In this document: positions 24,177 through 31,725 of the stretch, one piece after another | Position numbering within the stretch: position 1 is the first letter of the stretch | How the letters are laid out: every line of letters starts with the position of its first letter | DNA from: Clostridiales bacterium | GTDB taxonomy: Bacteria; Bacillota; Clostridia; Lachnospirales; Lachnospiraceae | DNA: 38,058 nucleotides | NCBI GenBank assembly: GCA_019420275.1 | Contig: JAHZHN010000016.1 | Coordinates: 1 to 38,058, forward strand | Direction of reading: 5' to 3' | The notes under the pieces: model-generated | Database searches by the model: none | What the model was told of the DNA's origin: nothing | Seen by the model: the letters and a program-made list of their open reading frames with translations, nothing else | Position numbers and translations under genes: made by a program

Positions 24177-25325
24177 TTATTTCTTTTCCAGATCCATAAT
24201 CGCAAATGCCAATAACAATTCCACTTTATCATAAATTCCTATTGACGCTTTCCCAAGAATCTGTTTCATCTGATGGATTCGGTGATTGATCGTATTTCTA
24301 TGGCAGAATTCTCTTCTTGCGGTTTCCTGCACACTGCAGTCCGTTTCCAGATAAGTCCTCAAAATCTTAATATAATCTGTACCATTTTCCCGATCGTAAT
24401 CAATCAAATCCTTTAATATATGTTCTGCATATCCCTTTAAAGCAGCTTTGTCCGGATTGGTCAGAAGCAGCTGATAGATTCCTATATCATCATAAATCAT
24501 TTCTTTTTGTTTTAATTTCTCTGCCAGACCGATCATGTCCCTCGCAATCTGATAGCTTCTCGTTAATTTCTCCACACCATTAAGATTAGGACCGGCTGCG
24601 ACTGCCTGCAGGGAAAAGGATGGCGTTTGTTTTTTATATTCATTTATTTTTTTACAGCATTCTAAAATTTGATCCTTGTTTCCATTATATAAAATAACCA
24701 CAATATACTGATTGAATTTAAATACAATGATCCTTGAAAAATAGAAAGACAGCACATTTTCCAAAGATCCGGCAAACACTTCTCTTTTTTCTTCCGGAAC
24801 TGATTTTACATCTAATAAAACAGGGCAGAATTTATGATTCAAATCATATCCATACCGTTCCAGCTCTGTTTTATAAATTCCATTATCTGATGCGTAAAAA
24901 AGGGCATCTTTCATCGCGTTTACGATACCTGCTTTTCGTTTTTCCTGATCCAGCAAAAAGGCAGAAATGTATTTGAAAACATCCACCAAATGCACTTCCC
25001 ACGGCATTTCCATCAATGCGAATTCGTGCTTTTTCCCATATTCTATTACGTCTTCCGGTATCTTCTCGATATATGGTCCAATATTCACCACAAGCCCGCT
25101 TGCATGATTTGCATCCAGCCTTTGTACAAACTTCAAAAGCCAGGACTCTTCATAATCCGCAATTCCTGTAGTAAAAATCAATTCATTTCCATTAATATAT
25201 TCGGCCACTTCCAAATCTTCCACCATATGGACCCACTGTACTGTTCTGGACATTCCAATGTTTCCATTTACCGAACGAATTGGAAATGTTTTTTTCATTT
25301 TACTGTAAATCTCAGCTAGTCTCAT
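24177..25325 (-). CDS. PucR family transcriptional regulator, copy 2
   Basis: 382-residue PucR regulator: N-terminal sensing domain (about 1-120, TVQWVHMVEDLEVAEYINGNELIFTTG), a central region, and C-terminal HTH (about 315-382) with VQETARREFCHRNTINHRI. It probably activates the downstream aminotransferase/dehydrogenase pair. The start is taken at ATG 25325, with GGAGG 5 nt upstream. The ORF is open for 41 more codons, giving an apparent hydrophobic leader, but that stretch contains the terminator of the upstream operon and this gene's promoter, so the extension is not real. The promoter overlaps two 15-bp direct repeats, which may be an autoregulatory site. Confidence 0.87.
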   Translation of the reverse strand: MRLAEIYSKMKKTFPIRSVNGNIGMSRTVQWVHMVEDLEVAEYINGNELIFTTGIADYEESWLLKFVQRLDANHASGLVVNIGPYIEKIPEDVIEYGKKHEFALMEMPWEVHLVDVFKYISAFLLDQEKRKAGIVNAMKDALFYASDNGIYKTELERYGYDLNHKFCPVLLDVKSVPEEKREVFAGSLENVLSFYFSRIIVFKFNQYIVVILYNGNKDQILECCKKINEYKKQTPSFSLQAVAAGPNLNGVEKLTRSYQIARDMIGLAEKLKQKEMIYDDIGIYQLLLTNPDKAALKGYAEHILKDLIDYDRENGTDYIKILRTYLETDCSVQETARREFCHRNTINHRIHQMKQILGKASIGIYDKVELLLAFAIMDLEKK

Positions 25326-25362
25326 TTCATCCTCCATTTCATGCTTTTCGTTCTTTTCTAAG

Positions 25363-25395
25363 GTGAGTATAGAGCAAACTGTAAGTATAAAGCAA
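25363..25395 (-). promoter_or_regulatory. PucR copy 2 promoter with direct repeats
   Basis: Two 15-bp direct repeats, GTGAGTATAGAGCAA (25363-25377) and GTAAGTATAAAGCAA (25381-25395), match at 13 of 15 positions with an 18-bp period. On the minus strand they supply both the -35 TTGCTT (25390-25395) and the -10 TATACT (25366-25371), 18 bp apart. Confidence 0.5.
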
Positions 25396-25419
25396 GATGG
25401 CAGATAACTTAAAACCAAC

Positions 25420-25462
25420 AGAAAAAATCCTTCTGCCATGATTTTCATCCGACAGAAGGATT
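25420..25462 (-). terminator. Rho-independent terminator of the glycerol-3-phosphate redox operon
   Basis: Perfect 10-bp stem AATCCTTCTG / CAGAAGGATT (25453-25462 with 25426-25435), followed on the minus strand by TTTTTTC. It lies 36 nt past the end of the GpsA-like gene. Confidence 0.88.
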
Positions 25463-25497
25463 CTTTCCGCTGTTTTTATCAAAACTTATTCAGGATT

Positions 25498-26544
25498 CTA
25501 TTTTTCTACAATCGTTGTAAATTTTTCCCATGGGATATTCACTTCTGCGCCCTCATTGATGATGGCATCTACATGCATCAAAAGTGGGAAATCATCGAGT
25601 GAAACAATACCTCTTTCTGCCAGTTTACGCACAGCGCGGGCCGTACGTGTAGCAATGACGATGGATTCCAGTGTCACTCCCTGGAGCTCTTCCATTGCCT
25701 CATCAAAGGTCAGTCCCCGTCCAAGCAAAGTACCGATTTTACGTGTACGTCCTCCAAATACGGTTACATATAAATCTCCGGCTCCATGGATGATGTTTTC
25801 CGGTCCTCCATGAATCAATTCCAACAAATGGATCATCTCTTTTACACCCTGACCGAACAATGCAGCCTGAGAATTATAATGGACAGCTCCGATCTTTCCA
25901 TCTCTCTTTTCAGCAAGACCTACTGCAAGAGAAACTCCCAATGCATATGCATTCTTCATTGCAACCGCACACTCAACACCAACAACATCTGTAGAAAGGC
26001 TGATATGATAATAGTCCGTTGCAAGCAGAGATTTAATATATTTCAGAGTTTCCATATCCTTTCCGCAGAAAGCAACATGGCTGTCGTCATGATCTGCCAG
26101 CTCATAACTGGTACATGGTCCTCCAATTGCATTAAAGTTAATATGTTTTCCTTCCGGCTGTCTCTGTGCAAAGATATGAGGATAAGGGACCAATGTTCCG
26201 TCATCTAAATCTACCATACCTTTTGTTACCGTAAGCAGCGGTACATCTTCCGGAAGTACCGGCAGGATTTCATCACAGAACCAGTCTAATCCGAAACTGC
26301 TGACTCCGCCTAAAATCAGATCTGCGCCTTCCAAGGCTTCCTCTAATTCTTCAATCTGATAATATTTAATGCCGTCATGCAGTGTTCTTTTTAATGTAAT
26401 ATGAAAATTATCTTTTCTTAATCCATCGATGATATCTCTGTCCAGAGGAGATCCTACCAGACGTACTTCATGTCCGTTCTCAAATGCTGGGAATGTAATT
26501 GCAGAATTCATCTGACCTGCACATACAAATGTTATAACGCTCAT
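25498..26544 (-). CDS. NAD(P)-dependent glycerol-3-phosphate dehydrogenase-like protein (GpsA family)
   Basis: 348-residue GpsA-type protein, expected to interconvert dihydroxyacetone phosphate and sn-glycerol 3-phosphate. The catalytic lysines are recognisable in VTKGM (K108) and CAVAMKNAYALG (K197), and GAGDLYVTVFGGR is the conserved substrate-domain motif. Oddly, the N-terminal nucleotide loop reads CAGQMNSA instead of the usual GAGxxGxA, so two glycines are replaced; it may have altered cofactor preference or another 2-hydroxy/phospho substrate. AGGAGG precedes ATG 26544. It is the last gene of a four-gene operon with GlpA-like and FAD proteins, 23 nt after DUF1667, and is unlikely to be the cell's only biosynthetic GpsA. 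Confidence 0.75.
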   Translation of the reverse strand: MSVITFVCAGQMNSAITFPAFENGHEVRLVGSPLDRDIIDGLRKDNFHITLKRTLHDGIKYYQIEELEEALEGADLILGGVSSFGLDWFCDEILPVLPEDVPLLTVTKGMVDLDDGTLVPYPHIFAQRQPEGKHINFNAIGGPCTSYELADHDDSHVAFCGKDMETLKYIKSLLATDYYHISLSTDVVGVECAVAMKNAYALGVSLAVGLAEKRDGKIGAVHYNSQAALFGQGVKEMIHLLELIHGGPENIIHGAGDLYVTVFGGRTRKIGTLLGRGLTFDEAMEELQGVTLESIVIATRTARAVRKLAERGIVSLDDFPLLMHVDAIINEGAEVNIPWEKFTTIVEK

Positions 26545-26567
26545 TTCTTTTCCTCCTGAATTTAAAG

Positions 26568-26918
26568 TTATTCTGTTACCTTCTTGCAGGCAACGATATC
26601 TACACCAAGACCTAATACATTAGGAATTACCACATCTCCAATCTGTATTGGTGCCTTGACAGTTACCTTATCCAACTCTTTCATAATATCATAAATCTTG
26701 CCTTTCGGAATATCTCCGGCGGTTTTTACCGGCACTCTTCTGGCTGTTTTTGCTTCTGCCTTCACTGTAGAAGTAATGACTCTGGTAGGATTCACCAGTT
26801 CCTTCTCTCCGTAAGCAGCTCCTCTTGGGCATCCGTTTCCAGTTACCTTATATCCATTTTCTTCGTCTACTTTCAGATGGCATCCTTTCGGACATACAAT
26901 ACAAATTAACTCTGTCAT
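26568..26918 (-). CDS. DUF1667 cysteine-motif protein
   Basis: 116-residue DUF1667 protein with four N-terminal cysteines in CIVCPKGCHL and GNGCPRGAAYG (C6, C9, C13, C30), a spacing that suggests an iron-sulfur cluster or zinc. The rest (TRVITSTVKAE, RRVPVKTAGDIPKGKIYDIM) is the conserved family core. The family is regularly found beside the two FAD oxidoreductases upstream here and probably passes electrons within that complex. Start: ATG 26918, with AGGTG 6 nt before it; an in-frame GTG at 26927 overlaps the previous gene. It begins one base after the upstream stop codon (TAACATG). Confidence 0.85.
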   Translation of the reverse strand: MTELICIVCPKGCHLKVDEENGYKVTGNGCPRGAAYGEKELVNPTRVITSTVKAEAKTARRVPVKTAGDIPKGKIYDIMKELDKVTVKAPIQIGDVVIPNVLGLGVDIVACKKVTE

Positions 26919-26919
26919 G

Positions 26920-28185
26920 TTATGCACCTACCTTTTCTACTGACACAGTGATCTCACCATTTTCCACTTTATCTAAAAATGCCTTTGGAATCACAATCTT
27001 CTCCATTTCACCCGGAGCCATATGTTCCCGTTTGAAAGAAGCTAATTCTTTTCCGTCAGACTTCACTTTGATCTGCACATCTTTGTAAACATTACGGGCA
27101 CGGAACATAACTTCCACCATTTTATCCACATTAGATGGGCGTACTTTCTGCGGTACGATTCCGTTTACTCCATCTCCATTTTTTATATCAATATAGGTCT
27201 GGTCTTTTGTTTCACCATTCTTTACATACTCCGCAGCACTCTTTCCTGCCTTCTGGCTTTCTGCCGTTACAAAGTCTACCAGGTCATGTACATGGACAAC
27301 ATTTCCACTGGCAAAAATTCCTTCTGCAGAAGTTTCCATATTTTCAAAAACAATTGGCCCGCTGGTTGCCGGGTCCATAGCAATTCCGGCAGATCTTGTC
27401 AGCTCATTTTCCGGGATTAAACCTACAGATAAGAGGACAGTATCCACATCAAATTCTATTTCTGTACCAGGAATCGGCTGGTTATTTTCATCCACTTTCT
27501 GAACGATAACTTTCTCCACACGTTTATCTCCCTGGATATCTGTAATCGTATGGGACAGATACAGCGGAATATTATAATCTTCGAGGCACTGTACGATATT
27601 TCGGGTCAGTCCGTTAGAGTATGGGCACAGCTCCACACATCCAACGACCTGGGCACCTTCCAGACTCATTCTTCGTGCCATGATCAGGCCGATATCTCCG
27701 GATCCAAGAATCAGGACTTTCTTTCCAACCATGTATCCTTCGATATTTACATATCTTTGTGCAGCACCAGCTGTAAATACACCAGCCGGACGGTCTCCAG
27801 GGATGGCAATGGCCCCTCTGGTTCTCTCACGGCATCCCATATTTAAGATGATGGCTTTCCCTTCCAGTTTCATATACCCATTCTTTTTATTCATGGCGTG
27901 CACGCATTTTTCCGTTTCATCTACGTCAAGCACCATCGTATCCAGCATGACCTCAATGTTGGTCTGCTCCAGCATATCGATAAATTTCCCTGCATATTCC
28001 GGGCCGGTTAATTCTTCCTTGAAATAATGAAGTCCAAATCCATTATGGATGCACTGATTTAAGATTCCTCCCAGTTCCTGGTCACGTTCTACAACCAGTA
28101 CTTTTTCTGCACCGTTCTTATTGGCTTCTACTGCTGCCGCTAATCCCGCAGGACCTCCGCCGACTACAATTACATCATATTTCAT
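26920..28185 (-). CDS. NAD(P)/FAD-dependent oxidoreductase of the glycerol-3-phosphate redox cluster
   Basis: 421-residue two-dinucleotide flavoprotein. An N-terminal FAD motif (VVGGGPAGLAAA, from about residue 7), then GGILNQCIHNGFG, a typical cysteine-containing segment of this subfamily, a second Rossmann motif (VLILGSGDIGLIMARR, about 155-170) and the C-terminal FAD contact GIFASGNVVHVHDL. It likely passes electrons from the GlpA-like protein to a pyridine nucleotide or another carrier. Its ATG overlaps the TAA of the GlpA-like gene (TAATG), and DUF1667 starts one base after its stop, so the three products are made together and probably form one complex. Confidence 0.85.
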   Translation of the reverse strand: MKYDVIVVGGGPAGLAAAVEANKNGAEKVLVVERDQELGGILNQCIHNGFGLHYFKEELTGPEYAGKFIDMLEQTNIEVMLDTMVLDVDETEKCVHAMNKKNGYMKLEGKAIILNMGCRERTRGAIAIPGDRPAGVFTAGAAQRYVNIEGYMVGKKVLILGSGDIGLIMARRMSLEGAQVVGCVELCPYSNGLTRNIVQCLEDYNIPLYLSHTITDIQGDKRVEKVIVQKVDENNQPIPGTEIEFDVDTVLLSVGLIPENELTRSAGIAMDPATSGPIVFENMETSAEGIFASGNVVHVHDLVDFVTAESQKAGKSAAEYVKNGETKDQTYIDIKNGDGVNGIVPQKVRPSNVDKMVEVMFRARNVYKDVQIKVKSDGKELASFKREHMAPGEMEKIVIPKAFLDKVENGEITVSVEKVGA

Positions 28186-29624
28186 TATCTGGCACCTCCG
28201 TCCTTGGTTTCTCCTGTAATAATATCTGTTCCCTTACGATCCTGAGGAACGTCCTCCAATGGAATGTTTAATTCTCTGGCAATAATTTCCTGAACTCTTG
28301 GTCCGCAGAAGCCTCCCTGACATCTTCCCATACCTGCGTTGCATCTTCTCTTTACCGCATCAATGGAAACTGCAGGAATCGGACGGTGGATCGCATTTAT
28401 GATTTCTCCTTCTGTTACTGTCTCACAGCGGCAGATAATCTTTCCATACGCCGGATTCTCTGCCACAAGTTTTGCTCTGTCTTCATGGCTTAATCCTTTG
28501 AATCTGGCGATCTTTCTTTCATCTACGATTTCTTTCTTTGCTTCCAGTTCCAGTCCGGATTCTCCCAACATTTTCACAATATCGAGGGCGACGGCAGTTG
28601 CAGAAGATAATCCAGGAGATTCCATTCCTCCAATATTAATGAAACCTTTATTTTTCTTATCTTCGTAAATTTGGAAATCATGTTCTTTTGTTCTTGCTCT
28701 GACTCCGGCAAAGTTACGGATGGATTCTCTAAAATTGATTCCAGGAACAGATTTCAATGCGGTATTGCGGACAAAATCCAGACCCTGTCTCGTTGTAGAC
28801 ACATCATTGCCGGAGGTTGGCTGTGAATCCGGTCCTACGATCAGATTGCCGTGAACGGTCGGAGCAACCAAGACTCCTTTTCCTTTCTCATTCGGACATT
28901 GGAAAATAACATGATTTACCAGATTTCCCTGACTCTTGTCCAGCAAATAATACTCACCTTTATTTGGTGTAATCTCAAACGTCTTTTCATTCACCATCTC
29001 ATTGACCTTATCTGCGAATACACCGGCTGCATTGCAGATATATTTTGCTTCTACGGTTCCCTGATTGGTTTCGATCTGATATCCTTCTTCTGTTTTCTGA
29101 ATTCCGGTTACTTCTGTATTCAGTTTATATTCAACACCATTTTGTACTGATACTTCTGCCAGTGCAATGGCAAGCTCCCAAGGGCTTACGATTCCTACAT
29201 TTGGTGAGTACAATGCTGCCAGTGCTTTTTCTGAAACATTCGGCTCTTCTTTTCTGAGTTTCTCCTGATCCCAGATTTCCATATCCGGAACACCATTCTG
29301 GATTCCTCTTTCTTTCAATTCTTCTATGGTCTTTTTTTCTTCCTCGCTGAATGCTACGACCAAAGCTCCGATCTGTTTAAAAGGTACATCCAGTTTTTCA
29401 CATAATTCTTTTGTATACTGATTTCCCTTAATATTATATTTGGCCATTTTGCTTCCAGGTTTTGGATCATATCCGCCATGGATGATTGCGCTGTTTGCTT
29501 TTGTTGTTCCTACAGATACATCATTTTCTTTTTCGATCACGACCGCGTTCACCTGATACTTTCCAAGTTCATATGCTATAGAACAGCCTGTGATTCCCGC
29601 GCCGATAATTGCTACATCATACAC
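28185..29624 (-). CDS. glpA: GlpA-like FAD-dependent glycerol-3-phosphate dehydrogenase with 4-Cys C-terminal domain
   Basis: 479-residue DAO-fold flavoprotein: FAD motif VAIIGAGITGCSIAYEL at the N-terminus, VGPDSQPTSGND and RNFAGVRARTKEHDF in the catalytic domain, and a C-terminal BFD-like [2Fe-2S]-type domain with CRCETVTEGEI and CNAGMGRCQGGFCGP (about residues 395-445). This architecture fits anaerobic glycerol-3-phosphate dehydrogenase subunit A of clostridia, oxidising G3P to DHAP. The start codon is GTG at 29624, with AGGAGG 8 nt upstream; the nearby ATG is out of frame. It is the first gene of the operon. Neither glpK nor glpF is nearby, so related 2-hydroxy acid substrates cannot be excluded. 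Confidence 0.85.
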   Translation of the reverse strand: MYDVAIIGAGITGCSIAYELGKYQVNAVVIEKENDVSVGTTKANSAIIHGGYDPKPGSKMAKYNIKGNQYTKELCEKLDVPFKQIGALVVAFSEEEKKTIEELKERGIQNGVPDMEIWDQEKLRKEEPNVSEKALAALYSPNVGIVSPWELAIALAEVSVQNGVEYKLNTEVTGIQKTEEGYQIETNQGTVEAKYICNAAGVFADKVNEMVNEKTFEITPNKGEYYLLDKSQGNLVNHVIFQCPNEKGKGVLVAPTVHGNLIVGPDSQPTSGNDVSTTRQGLDFVRNTALKSVPGINFRESIRNFAGVRARTKEHDFQIYEDKKNKGFINIGGMESPGLSSATAVALDIVKMLGESGLELEAKKEIVDERKIARFKGLSHEDRAKLVAENPAYGKIICRCETVTEGEIINAIHRPIPAVSIDAVKRRCNAGMGRCQGGFCGPRVQEIIARELNIPLEDVPQDRKGTDIITGETKDGGAR

Positions 29625-29669
29625 TGTTTTACCCTCCTGTTTTCGCTTGCGTTTGTTGCTTTCTGACCT

Positions 29670-29729
29670 AATCTAATCACAATTTTTTTGCTCTGTCAAA
29701 CTCATAAAACCGCCATTTTATGCGGTTTT
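29670..29729 (-). promoter_or_regulatory. Promoter of the GlpA-like operon with overlapping dyads
   Basis: Minus-strand TTGACA (29694-29699), 18-bp spacer, TAGATT (29670-29675). Directly upstream of the -35 are two overlapping inverted repeats: CATAAAA/TTTTATG (29703-29709 with 29716-29722) and AAAACCGC/GCGGTTTT (29706-29713 with 29722-29729). They look like a regulator-binding region. Confidence 0.5.
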
Positions 29730-29741
29730 GCAGTAATTATA

Positions 29742-29890
29742 ATTAATCATTGATTTTGATTAATCCGTCAAAAAAATGCACCTGCTTCTTCCATTTTTCA
29801 TCATCCGCGAAAACCCTTGCATTCTCTATTAATCATTTATATAATATTAATAATCGAACTTTTATTTCAATTAATAATTTGCATTAATCA
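29742..29890. repeat. Cluster of ATTAATCA-type repeats in the divergent control region
   Basis: ATTAATCA occurs at 29742-29749, 29828-29835 and 29883-29890, inverted TGATTAAT at 29757-29764, and ATTAATAA at 29846-29853 and 29870-29877. The first pair is a perfect 8-bp inverted repeat with a 7-bp spacer. The 372-bp gap between the GlpA-like gene and the LacI-family gene contains no ORF I can support and is very AT-rich, so some matches may be chance. Confidence 0.45.
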
Positions 29891-29996
29891 AAATAAATCA
29901 TGAATTTTTGCACATGGATGCCAAAAAAACAAAAATTTTACAAAGGCTTTTCATTTGCATTTTTGGGATTTAACATTATAGAAAGGAGTTTTCCAC

Positions 29997-31076
29997 ATGG
30001 GAAAGAGAAATAAGGTTACAACAAGAGATATCGCAGAATATACTGGAGTTTCCCAATCTACCGTTTCTATGATCTTAAGCAAGAAACCCCATGTATCATT
30101 CTCCAAAGAAACCGTGGATAAGGTCCGGGCTGCTGCCCAGGAACTCGGATACCGTAAGCCCCAGACTGGCATTAAGAAAAAAGAAACGGCTCTTTCCAGG
30201 AGCATTATCGTGATCTGTCCCATCCTTTCCAACGGCTACTATTCCATGATCATCCATTCCATCACCGAGAGGGCCCAGGAATATGGATATACGGTTTTCA
30301 CGATTTCCACCTTAAGAGATGTATCCAGAGAAGAACTCTACTTCAATCTGCTGTCCGGATTTGAACTTGCCGGCGTTATCTCTCTCTATCCGCCTTCCAA
30401 GATTGCTGAGGCCAATGCTCTGTCAAAACAAGTACCTGTTGTTTCAATCGGTGATAAACCAGAAGCATGCCGATTTGACTCTGTAGAGCTGGACAGCAAG
30501 AAACCGGGTTATATTATAGCGGAACATCTGATCTCATTAGGACATACCCATATCACTTACGTATCCACTCCGATCCGGCCAAAGGAAATAGGGCGAATCC
30601 ATCGTCTGAGAGGATTAAAGTCCTGTTTTCGAGATCACGGCCTGGATCCTAACAATATCGAGGTCAAATCTCCGACTCTGGCAGCTTATGGAAGATATTC
30701 TTCTGACAATTCAGAATATCAAAACGGATATGACCTTGCCGCAGAAGCTTTGGATGAACATACTTTGTCTACTGCCTTCGTTGGAAATAACGATATGACA
30801 GCCTTCGGAATTATGGCAGCCATTTCCGATTACGGATATCGGATTCCTGCAGATTATTCTGTATGTGGTTTCGACAACATTGCTTTATCGGCTATGCCGC
30901 AGATTTCTCTGACAACGATCGAACACGCATCTATTTTCAAAGGACAGGAGGCTGTAGATATCATTTATAAAAAGAATGCACAAAAAGATAATTCTTCCAA
31001 ACGCCACTATATTATGCGGATGGAATACGAACCGGAACTGATTGTTCGTAATTCCACTGGAAAATGCAGACATTAA
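29997..31076 (+). CDS. LacI family transcriptional regulator
   Basis: 359-residue LacI-type regulator. The N-terminal HTH and hinge (VTTRDIAEYTGVSQSTVSMIL, residues about 8-28, then VRAAAQELGYR) bind DNA. The periplasmic-binding-protein-like domain (about 65-350) binds a sugar or polyol effector. An AGGAG site 8 nt ahead supports ATG 29997. It is divergent from the GlpA-like operon and followed by the mannitol PTS operon, so it could control either. A perfect ATAAACGTTTAT palindrome with the central CG typical of LacI operators lies at the mannitol promoter (31228-31239), which favours the PTS operon as its target. Confidence 0.9.
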   Translation: MGKRNKVTTRDIAEYTGVSQSTVSMILSKKPHVSFSKETVDKVRAAAQELGYRKPQTGIKKKETALSRSIIVICPILSNGYYSMIIHSITERAQEYGYTVFTISTLRDVSREELYFNLLSGFELAGVISLYPPSKIAEANALSKQVPVVSIGDKPEACRFDSVELDSKKPGYIIAEHLISLGHTHITYVSTPIRPKEIGRIHRLRGLKSCFRDHGLDPNNIEVKSPTLAAYGRYSSDNSEYQNGYDLAAEALDEHTLSTAFVGNNDMTAFGIMAAISDYGYRIPADYSVCGFDNIALSAMPQISLTTIEHASIFKGQEAVDIIYKKNAQKDNSSKRHYIMRMEYEPELIVRNSTGKCRH

Positions 31077-31087
31077 GTCTGTTTTTT
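31067..31087 (+). terminator. Short terminator overlapping the LacI-family stop codon
   Basis: CAGAC (31067-31071), loop ATTAA that contains the TAA stop, GTCTG (31077-31081), then TTTTTT. The stem is only 5 bp but the layout is classical. Confidence 0.6.
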
Positions 31088-31122
31088 CTCTCCATTCAAA
31101 ATTTTTTTATTTGTATCAATTG

Positions 31123-31152
31123 TTTTGTCTCAGATATGAAACAAAATTTTGT
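31123..31152. promoter_or_regulatory. Palindromic ACAAAATTTTGT site upstream of the mannitol promoter
   Basis: Perfect 12-bp palindrome ACAAAATTTTGT (31141-31152), plus a third half site TTTTGT at 31123-31128, 18 bp earlier. It lies about 37 bp upstream of the -35. It may bind an activator; it is not related to the ATAAACGTTTAT palindrome downstream. Confidence 0.4.
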
Positions 31153-31188
31153 CACTGGGTCGTCTGAAAAAAATGTCATTAGTGTGCA

Positions 31189-31239
31189 TTGATTCCTGTA
31201 CAATCCCTGGGGTATGATATAAACATGATAAACGTTTAT
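31189..31239 (+). promoter_or_regulatory. Promoter and LacI-type operator of the mannitol PTS operon
   Basis: TTGATT (31189-31194), 18-bp spacer, TATGAT (31213-31218), then the perfect palindrome ATAAACGTTTAT (31228-31239) at roughly +3 to +14, where a bound repressor would block initiation. The central CG is the LacI-family hallmark. It fails the CcpA cre consensus at the outer TG/CA positions. Confidence 0.65.
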
Positions 31240-31262
31240 ACAAGCAAGAGTAAGGAGGGCGC

Positions 31263-31724
31263 ATGGCCAGCAAACTTCTATCTGATGATTTTCTTAATTT
31301 AATATGTCTGGACTTTTCATGTCAAACGGCAGAAGAAGCAATCCGGCAGGCTGGGAATCTTCTTCTTGAGAATCAGTACATTACCAGGGATTACATTGAC
31401 GGTATGCTGAACAGAGAGAAAGAACATCCAACTTATCTGGACTATGGCGTCATGATTCCTCACGGTACACAAGATACTTTGTCCTGCGTGCTTCGTCCCG
31501 GAATTAGCATCGTTTTTATCCCAAAAGGGTTTTCATATCTTGGACACAGAGTTTCTTTTGTCATTGGAATTTCCAGCCAAGAAGAAGATCCGCTGCAGGA
31601 ATTAATGCAGATTACGGACATCCTTCTGGAACCGGAAAAGCGCATCCGGCTCCTCAATCCTTCTTCAAAACAGGAAATCATCGATGTAATCAATGAGAAT
31701 TATTTTGAAAAAGGAGAATTATAA
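31263..31724 (+). CDS. PTS EIIA component, mannitol/fructose type (first of two)
   Basis: 153-residue PTS_EIIA_2 domain protein that accepts phosphate from HPr on a histidine, H67 in VMIPHGT, and passes it to an EIIB. The conserved frame (EEAIRQAGNLLLENQYI, EKEHPTYLDYGVMIPHG, and VIGISSQEEDPLQELMQI) is complete. AGGAGG precedes ATG 31263, just after the promoter/operator. It is the first gene of the operon, one base ahead of the EIICB start. A second EIIA (35984-36418), only moderately similar, is encoded at the far end; one may serve transport and the other MtlR regulation, which is my inference. Confidence 0.88.
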   Translation: MASKLLSDDFLNLICLDFSCQTAEEAIRQAGNLLLENQYITRDYIDGMLNREKEHPTYLDYGVMIPHGTQDTLSCVLRPGISIVFIPKGFSYLGHRVSFVIGISSQEEDPLQELMQITDILLEPEKRIRLLNPSSKQEIIDVINENYFEKGEL

Positions 31725-31725
31725 T

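Noticed and set aside
25326..25448. A 41-codon N-terminal extension of the second PucR gene that looks like a hydrophobic leader
   Set aside because: The stretch contains the terminator of the upstream operon and the gene's own promoter repeats. GGAGG 5 nt before ATG 25325 fixes the start.
31227..31240. CcpA cre site at the mannitol promoter
   Set aside because: The central AAACGTTT fits, but the outer TG and CA positions of the cre consensus do not. A LacI-type operator for the local regulator is a better reading.
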